Source: Mucilaginibacter sp.
GTDB taxonomy: Bacteria; Bacteroidota; Bacteroidia; Sphingobacteriales; Sphingobacteriaceae
Assembly: GCA_028288085.1 (NCBI GenBank)
Contig: JAQBOK010000147.1
Location: 1-58,677, forward strand
Length of the DNA stretch: 58,677 nt
Direction of reading: 5' to 3'
Shown here piece by piece: positions 17,229-25,232 of the stretch. A program made the translations under genes and the position numbers. Position 1 is the stretch's first letter. The number at the start of each line of letters is the position of its first letter. Below the pieces are notes generated by a model that was not told the DNA's origin, did not search any database, and saw nothing but the letters and a program-made list of their open reading frames with translations.

Positions 17229-18078
17229 AGGTTTCCTGCCTGAAGCGTTCTAATAAATTCCTGACATCTAGTTTGGCATCCAGGTCCTCGGTGTCGCTTT
17301 TATCATCTTCGTCTGCATCACTTTTAAAATCAACGGGGTCATATTTAAATATGGTCCATTCCATATTATGGTATTCCAGCGCAGTAAGACTTTCCACCCA
17401 ATCCCCTGAATTAAGATAAAGTACCGAACCCGATTTATCTGTAGCCTGCACCTCCCTGATCTCGGCATGATGTATATGCCCGCATATTACGTATTGATAT
17501 CCTTTTTCAACCGCCAGGTCGGCGGCTGTTTGTTCAAACTGGTTAATAAATTTTACCGCGTCTTTAAACCTTGCCTTTACCTTTTGCGAAAAACTCATTT
17601 TCTCGCGGCCAAAAGCAGTTAAAAGCCAATTAGTAAAACTGTTTAATAAGATCAATGTATCATAACCTACTGCACCCAGTTTGGCCAGCCATTTGGAGTG
17701 CTGCATGGTTACATCAAACACATCACCATGAAATATCCATGCCTTTTTACCATCGATCTTTAAAACAATCTTATTACGCAGCACAAAAGACCCCAGGTTA
17801 AAATCAGCAAATTTGCGCAGCATTTCGTCATGGTTACCTGTTAAGTAATAAACAGGTATGCCCTCGGTAACAAACTTCAGTATACGGCGCACCACCTTCA
17901 TATGCGCTTCGGGCCAATAGGATTTGCTAAACTGCCATATATCAATAATATCCCCGTTTAGTATCAGTATTTTGGGTTTAATACTTTTCAAATATTTAAG
18001 CAGCTCTTTTGCATGGCAACCATAGGTACCTAAATGCACATCCGATATTACTACGATATCTACCTCACGCTTTGCCAT
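17224..18078 (-). CDS. lpxH: UDP-2,3-diacylglucosamine diphosphatase-like metallophosphoesterase
   Basis: Calcineurin-like phosphoesterase that most likely cleaves UDP-2,3-diacylglucosamine to lipid X in lipid A synthesis. All metal-binding motifs are visible: 'VVISDVHLGT' (8-17), 'LNGDIIDIWQF' (39-49), 'YLTGNHDE' (~78-85), 'WIFHGDVFD' (~114-122) and 'VICGHIHHAEI' (~194-204). The 'DVHLG...GD(I/L)xDxW' spacing fits LpxH-type enzymes better than generic phosphodiesterases. The C-terminal ~35 residues are acidic and extend beyond the catalytic core. A 36-residue membrane microprotein is encoded 75 bases upstream on the same strand. Confidence 0.82.
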   Translation of the reverse strand: MAKREVDIVVISDVHLGTYGCHAKELLKYLKSIKPKILILNGDIIDIWQFSKSYWPEAHMKVVRRILKFVTEGIPVYYLTGNHDEMLRKFADFNLGSFVLRNKIVLKIDGKKAWIFHGDVFDVTMQHSKWLAKLGAVGYDTLILLNSFTNWLLTAFGREKMSFSQKVKARFKDAVKFINQFEQTAADLAVEKGYQYVICGHIHHAEIREVQATDKSGSVLYLNSGDWVESLTALEYHNMEWTIFKYDPVDFKSDADEDDKSDTEDLDAKLDVRNLLERFRQETY

Positions 18079-18152
18079 AAAATTTGGGGGGATAATTTGC
18101 CATCCGGTACGTTATACCGGTAAAATCTTTAAGGGATACAGGTAAATAACGA

Positions 18153-18263
18153 CTATTCGTCGTCATCATCCTCATTAACACTTAATTCGTAGGGGCTGGC
18201 GTAAAACATGCCCAATAATAAAAGCAAGCCTGCAACAACCAAATATGTGTATTCAAAGTTCAT
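18153..18263 (-). CDS. 36-residue single-pass membrane microprotein with acidic tail
   Basis: A complete small frame from ATG (18261-18263) to TAG. It encodes a short polar start (MNFEYTY), a hydrophobic stretch of about 16 residues rich in Leu, Val and Gly (LVVAGLLLLLGMFYA), then 'SPYELSVNEDDDDE' with seven acidic residues at the C-terminus. The membrane-then-acidic layout and clean codons argue for a real protein, but length alone cannot prove it. It lies between the LpxH-like gene (75 bases downstream) and the DinB gene, same strand as both. No homologue is recognised; it might be a small regulator of a membrane enzyme. Confidence 0.55.
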   Translation of the reverse strand: MNFEYTYLVVAGLLLLLGMFYASPYELSVNEDDDDE

Positions 18264-18334
18264 ACGGTGTTATTTAACAAATGTCGGTAATTCAAATTAT
18301 CTGAATGTTAAGACTCTGTTAAATGTAAAAGGTT

Positions 18335-18865
18335 TCATGCCGATTGAAATTTTTTTTGAATGCGGTCCAATTGCTTTAAATGATGTTTGGAGTGGATCAG
18401 AATAAATTGGAACCATTGCCGGGCATTCAGCATCCCCAAACGGGTGTGCCTGACCCTAGCGTATTTTGATGAATCATTAATAAGCGGCACTACATCATTA
18501 ATGCGCTTGCGGCATTTTATCAATAAGTTTTTAGCATCTTCCTTGCTGATCTTTTTGGCTGGAATTTTGGCCTCAATGGTTTTGGGGACTTTTACCCTAA
18601 AAGGTGGGAACCGGTCAAATATCAGTACAAACATACCTATAGGCGTGCGGCCTTTTGTAGTAGGTTTGCAATTACTTAATGTGCATTTTTCTAAAGCGAT
18701 GCTTGAACCCAGGTTGGCTTGCATAATATGAGAATAAACTTCGGCATAGGACCATCCGCCACCCGGCGGGGTAGCCGTGAACAGATCATCAGGGATAGTA
18801 TCCAGGCGGTTGCGGTAAATATTTAACACGTCTTCAATTTCTTTACGGTCTGATCCGATGCTCAT
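18335..18865 (-). CDS. DinB-family protein (second)
   Basis: DinB/YfiT-like four-helix protein. Motif His residues: 'YAEVYSHIMQANL' (about residue 48) and 'FQFILIHSKHHLKQLDRI' near the C-terminus, the usual three-His metal site. Function is unknown; possible bacillithiol-dependent transferase by family analogy. I start at the ATG at 18863-18865 ('MSIGSDRKEIEDVLNIYRN', 176 residues). The frame is open for 20 more codons to another ATG, but that extension ('SRNLTFDIRNIKN') has no family match and lies in AT-rich, promoter-like DNA. Only distantly similar to the DinB protein at 5294-5809. Confidence 0.78.
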   Translation of the reverse strand: MSIGSDRKEIEDVLNIYRNRLDTIPDDLFTATPPGGGWSYAEVYSHIMQANLGSSIALEKCTLSNCKPTTKGRTPIGMFVLIFDRFPPFRVKVPKTIEAKIPAKKISKEDAKNLLIKCRKRINDVVPLINDSSKYARVRHTRLGMLNARQWFQFILIHSKHHLKQLDRIQKKFQSA

Positions 18866-19000
18866 GTTTTTTATATTTCTAATATCGAAGGTTAAATTTC
18901 GGGATTTTAAAAAAAATACGCTCATTTAGAACCTGCCTACCGCAGGGATGCCCTAAATAACATCAGGTTTTAAGTTTTTCAATTTGCAGACCTAATAGCT

Positions 19001-19729
19001 TTATAATATTAAAGTTAGCTCTTTTAAACTATTAATCTGCACCGGCACATCAGCCGGCTTATCCAAACCGGCAGGATTAAAATAAATGGCATTCATTCCA
19101 AAGTTCAATGCACCATACACATCAGCTTCCAGGCTATCACCGATCATCAGGCTTTCAGCTTTTTCGGCTCCCGCCAAATTAAGCGCATGATCAAAAATGG
19201 CCTTATCGGGTTTATTCACCCCAACAACTTCCGAAATAATAATGTGCTTAAAATAGCCGCCAATATTTGTCCCGTTGATCTTTGTGTCTTGTGATTCACT
19301 AAAACCGTTCGAAATTAAATGCAGCGTATATTTTGATTGTAGATATTGGAGCGTTTCGTGCGCATCCGGGAACAGGTTGGTTTTAGTGGGGCACAATTGC
19401 ACATAATCATCCTCAAAACCAAGCGGTATTACCTCTGGTTGCAGGCCCAGGTCAAGAAAAGTTTTTTTAAAGCGTGCCTGTCGTAACTCCGTTTTGGTGA
19501 TTTTTCCCGCATGATATTCGGCCCAAAGCGCATGGTTGTTACGGGTATAAGTTTCAATAAACAAATCGGGCGAGTGCAAACCTAAATCCTTCAGGGCATA
19601 AATAATGTATAGTTCATGCAAGGCCTCTTCCGCATTCTTATCAAAATCCCAGATGGTATGATCAAGGTCGAAGAAAATGTGTTTGTATTTTATTTGCGAT
19701 TTTGGATGTTCGATTTCGGAATTATTCAT
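19001..19729 (-). CDS. yjjG: YjjG-type HAD pyrimidine nucleotidase
   Basis: Noncanonical nucleoside-5'-phosphate phosphatase of the HAD superfamily, which removes unusual pyrimidine nucleotides. Motif I is 'FFDLDHTIWDFDKNAEEAL' (nucleophile Asp at about residue 21), motif II 'HLISNGFSESQ', Lys in 'VGVNKPDKAIF', and motif IV 'LMIGDSLEADVYGALN'. YjjG proteins usually begin right before 'KYKHIFFDLDHT'. Here there is no Met at that place; the only start is 15 codons upstream, in sequence (MNNSEIEHPKSQIK) that resembles a dispersed intergenic repeat (see findings). So the repeat seems to provide the start codon. It is downstream of upp on the same strand. Confidence 0.88.
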   Translation of the reverse strand: MNNSEIEHPKSQIKYKHIFFDLDHTIWDFDKNAEEALHELYIIYALKDLGLHSPDLFIETYTRNNHALWAEYHAGKITKTELRQARFKKTFLDLGLQPEVIPLGFEDDYVQLCPTKTNLFPDAHETLQYLQSKYTLHLISNGFSESQDTKINGTNIGGYFKHIIISEVVGVNKPDKAIFDHALNLAGAEKAESLMIGDSLEADVYGALNFGMNAIYFNPAGLDKPADVPVQINSLKELTLIL

Positions 19730-19841
19730 TTTTTATTTCGGATGTCAGGTATTCAATTTTGAAACTGAATATTGGATATTAACAAAATTCAAAATTAAAC
19801 TTTCCGGTTATAAAATTTTAAATTGATTTTCGAATTCCTAC

Positions 19842-20486
19842 TTACATCTTCTCTCCAAACGCCAGATCACCGGCATCTCCTAATCCCGGTACGATAAATG
19901 CTTTCGAGGTCATTTCCTCATCTATGGCGCCGAACCATAAATATGCTTTCGGCAGGTTGGCCCTCACATGTTCTATGCCCTCTGCGCTGGCAATAATGGC
20001 AGCAATATGCAATTCTTTGATGTTATAAGAAGCAATAAGCTCTTTACATACCAGTACCATACTTTGACCGGTAGCCAGCATAGTATCACAAATTATTACC
20101 GTTTTGCCTTCCAGGTCTGGCGAGGCAATATGGTCGATATTAATAATAAAAGTGCCGTTTTTTTTAACCTTGCGATAGGCCGTAATAAATGCCGACGGAG
20201 CCTGGTCAAAATAATTCATAAAACCCTGGTGAAACGGTAAGCCAGCACGTAAGATCGTAGCAAGTACCGGCTGTGTTTCGGGCATGTTTATAGCGGCAAT
20301 ACCCAAAGGCGTTTGCACTTCCGAAATAACATATTTAAACTTTTTGCTGATCTCGTAGGCCAGTATCTCGCCCAGCCTTTCCTGGTTACGCCTGAAACGC
20401 AACCTGTCCTGTTGCGTATTGGCATCACGCAGCTCAGCTAAAAATTGGTTACCTACAGTGTTGGTTTTGTTGAGGACAAAGATCAT
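19842..20486 (-). CDS. upp: Uracil phosphoribosyltransferase
   Basis: Pyrimidine-salvage enzyme making UMP from uracil and PRPP. Length 214 residues is normal. The PRPP-binding loop 'VIICDTMLATGQSMVLV' (around 129-145) and the C-terminal uracil site 'YLWFGAIDEEMTSKAFIVPG' with 'LGDAGDLAFG' identify it. It is divergent from uvrB and upstream of yjjG, which removes modified pyrimidine nucleotides; the pair would make sense together, though 112 bases of repeat-like DNA separate them. Confidence 0.95.
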   Translation of the reverse strand: MIFVLNKTNTVGNQFLAELRDANTQQDRLRFRRNQERLGEILAYEISKKFKYVISEVQTPLGIAAINMPETQPVLATILRAGLPFHQGFMNYFDQAPSAFITAYRKVKKNGTFIINIDHIASPDLEGKTVIICDTMLATGQSMVLVCKELIASYNIKELHIAAIIASAEGIEHVRANLPKAYLWFGAIDEEMTSKAFIVPGLGDAGDLAFGEKM

Positions 20487-20804
20487 GGTTGCAATAGGGG
20501 TTTAATAACTTATGGAATGTCGTAAATCTCAATCTTGTTTTTATTTTCTGATATTTTCCAAAAACATAAATCCACATTAAACATTAAGTAAAATTAGTTA
20601 TTCTTTATGTAAACTAATTCTTATTGAATAATTGATTAACCCTGCTGACATAAGGTTGTCACTCCCGCTTTTTAATTTTGATTCAAGAATTAAACGGCAT
20701 GAGAACCTTGAAAAAAATTATCTTTAATGACATGCTTATGGTAAGCCTGTTACAGTTTTATACACATACCCTTTACACTATTATTCGTATTTTTGTAACA
20801 ATCT
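20487..20804. other. Divergent promoter region between upp and uvrB
   Basis: 318 bases, very AT-rich. It holds the uvrB -7 element TATTTTTG at 20788-20795. A 38-codon plus-strand frame from 20699 to 20815 runs through that promoter and into uvrB, so I do not call it a gene. No operator-like palindrome of note, and no sign of a LexA site that I can recognise. Confidence 0.5.
20788..20795 (+). promoter_or_regulatory. -7 promoter element of uvrB
   Basis: TATTTTTG is an exact TAnnTTTG match, nine bases before the uvrB ATG; the predicted leader is only a few bases. No TTG at the -33 distance. Confidence 0.5.
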
Positions 20805-22829
20805 ATGGATTTTAATTTAACCTCTCAATACTATCCAACCGGCGATCAGCCAGAAGCAATCAGGCAACTGGTAGAAGGTGTAAACAATCACGACCCTTTC
20901 CAAACATTACTTGGTGTTACCGGCTCCGGAAAAACATTTTCTATAGCCAACGTTATAGCGCAAACACAGAAACCCACACTCGTACTTAGTCATAATAAAA
21001 CATTGGCCGCACAGTTATACGGCGAGTTTAAACAGTTCTTTCCGGAAAATGCTGTTAACTATTTTGTATCCTATTATGATTATTACCAACCCGAAGCATT
21101 TATACCTACTACCAACACTTATATAGAAAAAGACCTACAGATAAACGAGGAAATAGAAAAGCTGCGCCTGCGTACCACGTCTTCCTTAATGTCTGGCCGG
21201 CGGGATGTGATCGTGGTTTCGTCAATTTCCTGTATTTATGGTATGGGTAACCCGGATGATTTTGCCGATTCAGTTTTTCGCTTTGCAGTGGGCACCCGCA
21301 TTAGCCGCAATGCTTTCCTGCATCGGTTGGTCGAAATTTTATATGGCCGCACAACAGCCGATTTTAAACGCGGAACCTTCAGGGTAAAAGGTGATGTGGT
21401 GGATATATTTCCGGCTTATATGGATGTGGCCTACCGCATCTCGTTTTTTGGTGATGATATTGAGGAACTAAGCACCTTCGATCCTGGTACAGGCAAAACC
21501 ATCGAAAAAATGACTCACATGGTTGTTTTCCCGGCCAATTTATATGTGGCCCCGCGCGAACGTTTTACACAATCCATCTGGGCCATACAGGAAGAGTTGG
21601 AAGTACGCAAAAAGCAATTTATTGATGATAAGCGTTTCCTGGAGGCTAAACGCCTCGAAGAAAGGGTGAACTATGACCTGGAAATGATCCGCGAGCTGGG
21701 CTATTGCTCGGGTATTGAAAACTATTCCAGATTTTTTGATGGCCGTAAACCAGGGGCCCGCCCATTTTGCTTATTAGATTATTTCCCTGATGATTACCTG
21801 ATGGTGATTGATGAGAGCCATGTTACTGTACCACAGATCAGGGCCATGTATGGTGGCGACCGTTCGCGTAAAATATCATTGGTTGAATATGGGTTCCGAT
21901 TGCCCGCGGCAATGGATAACCGCCCGCTTAACTTCCAGGAATTTGAAAAACTGGCACCTCAAACCATTTATGTAAGCGCTACGCCGGGCGATTTTGAACT
22001 GGAAAAATGCGGTGGGGTGGTAGTGGAGCAGGTAATACGCCCAACCGGCTTGCTCGACCCATTAATTGACGTAAGGCCAGCCATCAACCAGGTGGATGAC
22101 CTGCTTGACGAAGTAGATAAAACAATAAAAATGGGCGACCGCGTATTGGTCACTACGCTTACCAAACGTATGGCCGAAGAATTGGCCAAATACATGGACA
22201 GATTGGGCATCAAATGCCGCTACATACATAGCGAGGTTAAAACTTTAGAACGGGTGGAGATATTAAGGGGGTTACGCCTTGGTGAATTTGATGTATTGAT
22301 TGGTATCAATTTACTGCGCGAAGGTTTAGATTTACCCGAAGTATCATTAGTGGCTATACTTGATGCTGACAAGGAAGGATTTTTGCGCTCAGAACGTTCA
22401 TTAATACAAACTATAGGCCGGGCTGCCCGTAATGACAGGGGCCGGGTAATTATGTATGCCGATAAAATTACAGATTCGATGCGGTTAACTATGGAAGAGA
22501 CTGACCGCCGCAGGGAGAAACAGATGGCCTACAATACGGAGCATGGCATTACGCCTACAACCGTTGGCAAATCACGGGAATCTATAATGGAGCAAACTTC
22601 AGTAATGGATTTTTCAGGGGGTACGCATAAGGCCTATGTTGAGGCCGACAGCATTTCTTTAGCCGCCGACCCTATAGTTCAATATATGACCAAGCCTGAT
22701 TTGAAAAAAGCAATAGAGAACACCAAAAAAAATATGGTCACAGCTGCAAAAGACATGGATTTTTTATTAGCTGCAAAACTGCGCGACGAAATGTTTGCGC
22801 TTGAAAAAATGATGGAAGAACGGTTTTGA
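20805..22829 (+). CDS. uvrB: Excinuclease ABC subunit B
   Basis: DNA helicase-like damage verifier of nucleotide excision repair; with UvrA it loads at lesions and then recruits UvrC. The protein (674 residues, normal) starts with the canonical 'YYPTGDQPEAIRQL'; Walker A is 'GVTGSGKTFSIANV' (~39-52), the beta-hairpin region contains 'YYDYYQPEAFIPTTNTYIEK', the DEAD-like box is 'LMVIDESHVTVPQ', motif VI 'QTIGRAARNDRGRVIMYAD', and a C-terminal UVR motif 'LKKAIENTKKNMVTAAKD' (UvrA/UvrC contact). It is monocistronic; its partner uvrA is about 19 kb away on the other strand. Confidence 0.98.
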   Translation: MDFNLTSQYYPTGDQPEAIRQLVEGVNNHDPFQTLLGVTGSGKTFSIANVIAQTQKPTLVLSHNKTLAAQLYGEFKQFFPENAVNYFVSYYDYYQPEAFIPTTNTYIEKDLQINEEIEKLRLRTTSSLMSGRRDVIVVSSISCIYGMGNPDDFADSVFRFAVGTRISRNAFLHRLVEILYGRTTADFKRGTFRVKGDVVDIFPAYMDVAYRISFFGDDIEELSTFDPGTGKTIEKMTHMVVFPANLYVAPRERFTQSIWAIQEELEVRKKQFIDDKRFLEAKRLEERVNYDLEMIRELGYCSGIENYSRFFDGRKPGARPFCLLDYFPDDYLMVIDESHVTVPQIRAMYGGDRSRKISLVEYGFRLPAAMDNRPLNFQEFEKLAPQTIYVSATPGDFELEKCGGVVVEQVIRPTGLLDPLIDVRPAINQVDDLLDEVDKTIKMGDRVLVTTLTKRMAEELAKYMDRLGIKCRYIHSEVKTLERVEILRGLRLGEFDVLIGINLLREGLDLPEVSLVAILDADKEGFLRSERSLIQTIGRAARNDRGRVIMYADKITDSMRLTMEETDRRREKQMAYNTEHGITPTTVGKSRESIMEQTSVMDFSGGTHKAYVEADSISLAADPIVQYMTKPDLKKAIENTKKNMVTAAKDMDFLLAAKLRDEMFALEKMMEERF

Positions 22830-23019
22830 TGCGCAGATGACTACATGTGATCCAAATTTATTCCAAAACATCTGTATATTGTCATATCTGTACAGGTGCA
22901 TGTAACAATTTTTGATATGGTATGTCATAATTTTAATATTAAGGCCATTTAAACGGGCATCACAGTGATGTCAAAATTTTATGGTTTATCATATGCAAAC
23001 ATTTTTAACGTTATAAACT

Positions 23020-23027
23020 TATATTTG
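23020..23027 (+). promoter_or_regulatory. -7 promoter element of DUF4834 gene
   Basis: TATATTTG is an exact TAnnTTTG match and would give a leader of roughly 17 bases before the ATG at 23049. Confidence 0.5.
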
Positions 23028-23048
23028 TAGTCTTAAATTTTTAATGAG

Positions 23049-23300
23049 ATGATATTAATTCGCTTTCTACTCATATCTATACTTGTTTTATATATCATAC
23101 GCAGTCTTGTTCGTTTGTTATTACCTATGCTTTTTCAAGGCCTGGTAAATAAGGCGCAGCAACAAAATCAAAATCAGCAGCAATACCGCAGTCAGCGCCC
23201 TCCCGAAGGAAAAGTTAAGGTTGATTATATTCCGACAAATAAAAAAGGGGCTGTTCCTGATTCGGAAGGCGAGTTTGTGGATTACGAAGAAATAAAGTAG
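23049..23300 (+). CDS. DUF4834 family small membrane protein
   Basis: 83 residues: one N-terminal membrane segment ('MILIRFLLISILVLYIIRSL', continuing to about residue 30), a Gln-rich linker (residues ~36-47), then a short conserved tail 'GKVKVDYIPTNKKGAVPDSE' and 'GEFVDYEEIK'. The tail, ending in a Phe-Val-Asp-Tyr-Glu-Glu-Ile motif, is the hallmark of the Bacteroidota DUF4834 family. Function unknown. Four bases separate it from the next small membrane gene, so the two form an operon. Confidence 0.78.
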   Translation: MILIRFLLISILVLYIIRSLVRLLLPMLFQGLVNKAQQQNQNQQQYRSQRPPEGKVKVDYIPTNKKGAVPDSEGEFVDYEEIK

Positions 23301-23304
23301 ATCT

Positions 23305-23574
23305 ATGGAGCCCCACGAGGTATTCAAACGAAGACATTTTAATACGCCGGAATCATTTACGCTGATAACCACCAATTATATTGTGGTTGCTGTCGGTCTT
23401 TCCATTACTACCTCCCATCACAAAACACATTGGTTTTTTTGGGTAATACTTGGGTTATTAGCGGTTTATAATATATTCAGCCTGCGCAGAAACTGGACTG
23501 AATATGATAAAGCCGGCATAATTGCCTATATTATAGGGGTCGCAGGTTTAGGTTTGCTCTTTTTAATGTTCTAA
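23305..23574 (+). CDS. Small three-segment membrane protein, unknown
   Basis: 89 residues with hydrophobic segments at about 22-36 ('LITTNYIVVAVGLSI'), 42-57 ('WFFWVILGLLAVYNIF') and 70-89 ('IIAYIIGVAGLGLLFLMF'). No family recognised. It lies four bases after the DUF4834 gene with the same orientation, which supports a real gene co-expressed with it. The region between the second and third segment, 'SLRRNWTEYDKAG', is the most polar and would face the cytoplasm by the positive-inside rule. Confidence 0.7.
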   Translation: MEPHEVFKRRHFNTPESFTLITTNYIVVAVGLSITTSHHKTHWFFWVILGLLAVYNIFSLRRNWTEYDKAGIIAYIIGVAGLGLLFLMF

Positions 23575-23711
23575 ACAGGCCGCGGCATCGCAAATCTTGT
23601 TTTTTAAGCTTCATTGGCACGTGAATATGTTTTCATATTAGTGAATACCTGCTTTCTTTTCAGCTTTTTATTCTACTTTGCTTCTCAAATGTAATCTATC
23701 ACTATATTATT

Positions 23712-25112
23712 TTGAATCACCATTTAAAAGCGAAACTATTTTCGGTACTGTTATTATTGCTCCCTTTTTGCGCGGCAGCACAAAACGAAATAATACACCA
23801 ATATATGCTGGCCGAATTTGTTAATGGCTTTAACGGCAATGTATTGGTTGCTAAGGGCAACGAGATCATTTATCAAAAATCTTTCGGCAATAGGATTCTC
23901 GATTCAGCTTTATTACTCGACAATAATTCCGTATTTGAACTTGCTTCCATATCCAAGCAATTTACCGCCATGGGGATATTACTGTTAGAAAAAAAGGGTC
24001 AATTAAAAATCACGGATACGCTCAGGAAGTTTTTTCCGGAACTCCCTTATAATAATATCACCATTTACAATCTGCTTACCCATACTTCCGGGTTGCCCGA
24101 CTATCTGTCAGAAATGAAGAACAAATGGGACCATCATCAGATTGCTTTTAATAAAGATGTAATTGCCTTTCTCGCAAAAGAGAAACCGCAGCAATATTTT
24201 TCTCCAGGACAAAAATTTGACTACAGCAACACGGGTTATGTATTGCTTGCATCCATCATTGAAAAAGTATCTGGTGAAAGTTATAACGATTATATGTATA
24301 AGCACATTTTTAAACCACTGCATATGCATTTCACAAGGGTTTATAATAGCAGGAGATCTGTTAAAAGTACTGTACCCAATTATGCCTACGGATACATATA
24401 CGCTGCAGATACTCATGAATATGTGCTGCCTGACAGCGTAAAAGAGGATGACTTTGTATATTATTTAGACGGGATAACAGGTGACGGAGCGGTTAATTCT
24501 ACTACAGGTGATTTGCTGTTATGGGAAGACGCCATCTTGCATAATAAATTATTGGATAAACCTGCACAGCAATCTATGCTTTCTTATCATTCCGTAATGG
24601 ATACAGCTACACATAGCTATTACGGTTACGGCGTAGAACTTGGCAAAAACGAATTTGGCAATTACATAGCTCATGATGGCAGTTGGCCGGGTTATAGTAC
24701 CTCAATGGTCCATTATAAAGAAAATGGCTACACTGTTATTGTATTGTCTAATAACCAGTCTTACGCTGTTGACATTTCAGAAGCAATAATCTATTTGCTT
24801 AATGGCAAACCTATTATTTCTCCTTATCGCCATAAAGAAATAGCCCTTGATAAAAACATCATTGACAACTATACGGGCAAATACTTAGTTCCGCAGCCAA
24901 TTGAATTAGTGAACAGGCGGAATAAATTGTACAGGCATTTGCCAGGTAACCCTAACGAAAATGATGTTGAATTAAAGCCCGAATCACCAACCAAATTTTT
25001 TTATACCAATAATAGGGATGTCCAGCTTGAATTTGAAGTGGATAATGCAGGTAAAGTAAAAAAGGCTTATTCCATTGTTTGTGGTATTAAAAAAGAAATC
25101 AAGAAGTCTTAG
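23712..25112 (+). CDS. Secreted serine hydrolase (beta-lactamase/class C family)
   Basis: Penicillin-binding-protein-like serine hydrolase of 466 residues. Signal peptide 'KAKLFSVLLLLLPFCAAAQ' is followed by the class C beta-lactamase fold: SxxK in 'FELASISKQFTAMGI' (about residue 79), the Tyr-x-Asn in 'FDYSNTGYVLL', and the third box 'AHDGSWPGYSTSM' in place of KTG. The C-terminal ~100 residues are an extra beta domain. Such proteins are esterases, D-Ala peptidases or amidases and rarely confer resistance. The start is a TTG (23712-23714) because the signal peptide requires it and no ATG precedes the core. The gene is alone. Confidence 0.88.
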   Translation: MNHHLKAKLFSVLLLLLPFCAAAQNEIIHQYMLAEFVNGFNGNVLVAKGNEIIYQKSFGNRILDSALLLDNNSVFELASISKQFTAMGILLLEKKGQLKITDTLRKFFPELPYNNITIYNLLTHTSGLPDYLSEMKNKWDHHQIAFNKDVIAFLAKEKPQQYFSPGQKFDYSNTGYVLLASIIEKVSGESYNDYMYKHIFKPLHMHFTRVYNSRRSVKSTVPNYAYGYIYAADTHEYVLPDSVKEDDFVYYLDGITGDGAVNSTTGDLLLWEDAILHNKLLDKPAQQSMLSYHSVMDTATHSYYGYGVELGKNEFGNYIAHDGSWPGYSTSMVHYKENGYTVIVLSNNQSYAVDISEAIIYLLNGKPIISPYRHKEIALDKNIIDNYTGKYLVPQPIELVNRRNKLYRHLPGNPNENDVELKPESPTKFFYTNNRDVQLEFEVDNAGKVKKAYSIVCGIKKEIKKS

Positions 25113-25196
25113 CAAATAGGCCCCCTTAATATTCTTTCATCTTAACTCAATAATAGGCAGCAAATTAATTATAATTCCTTTTCTCACTCAAATTTC

Positions 25197-25204
25197 TATT
25201 TTTG
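25197..25204 (+). promoter_or_regulatory. -7 promoter element of yfhO-like gene
   Basis: TATTTTTG, exact TAnnTTTG match; ATG follows 28 bases later. No well-placed TTG. Confidence 0.45.
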
Positions 25205-25232
25205 GGAAATATTATCCATTCAAAAAACTTAA

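Noticed and set aside
20699..20815. A 38-codon plus-strand frame upstream of and overlapping uvrB
   Set aside because: The uvrB -7 promoter element lies inside it, and it ends in the first codons of uvrB. AT-rich promoter DNA explains the hydrophobic residues.
22958..22970. CATCACAGTGATG palindrome upstream of the DUF4834 gene
   Set aside because: Short, single copy, and not at a spacing that fits a known regulator; AT-rich surroundings give many such near-palindromes.
23712..25112. Idea that the serine hydrolase at 23.7 kb is a resistance beta-lactamase
   Set aside because: It has SxxK and Tyr-x-Asn but the third box is His-Asp-Gly rather than Lys-Thr-Gly, and carries an extra C-terminal domain; this is the esterase/peptidase branch.
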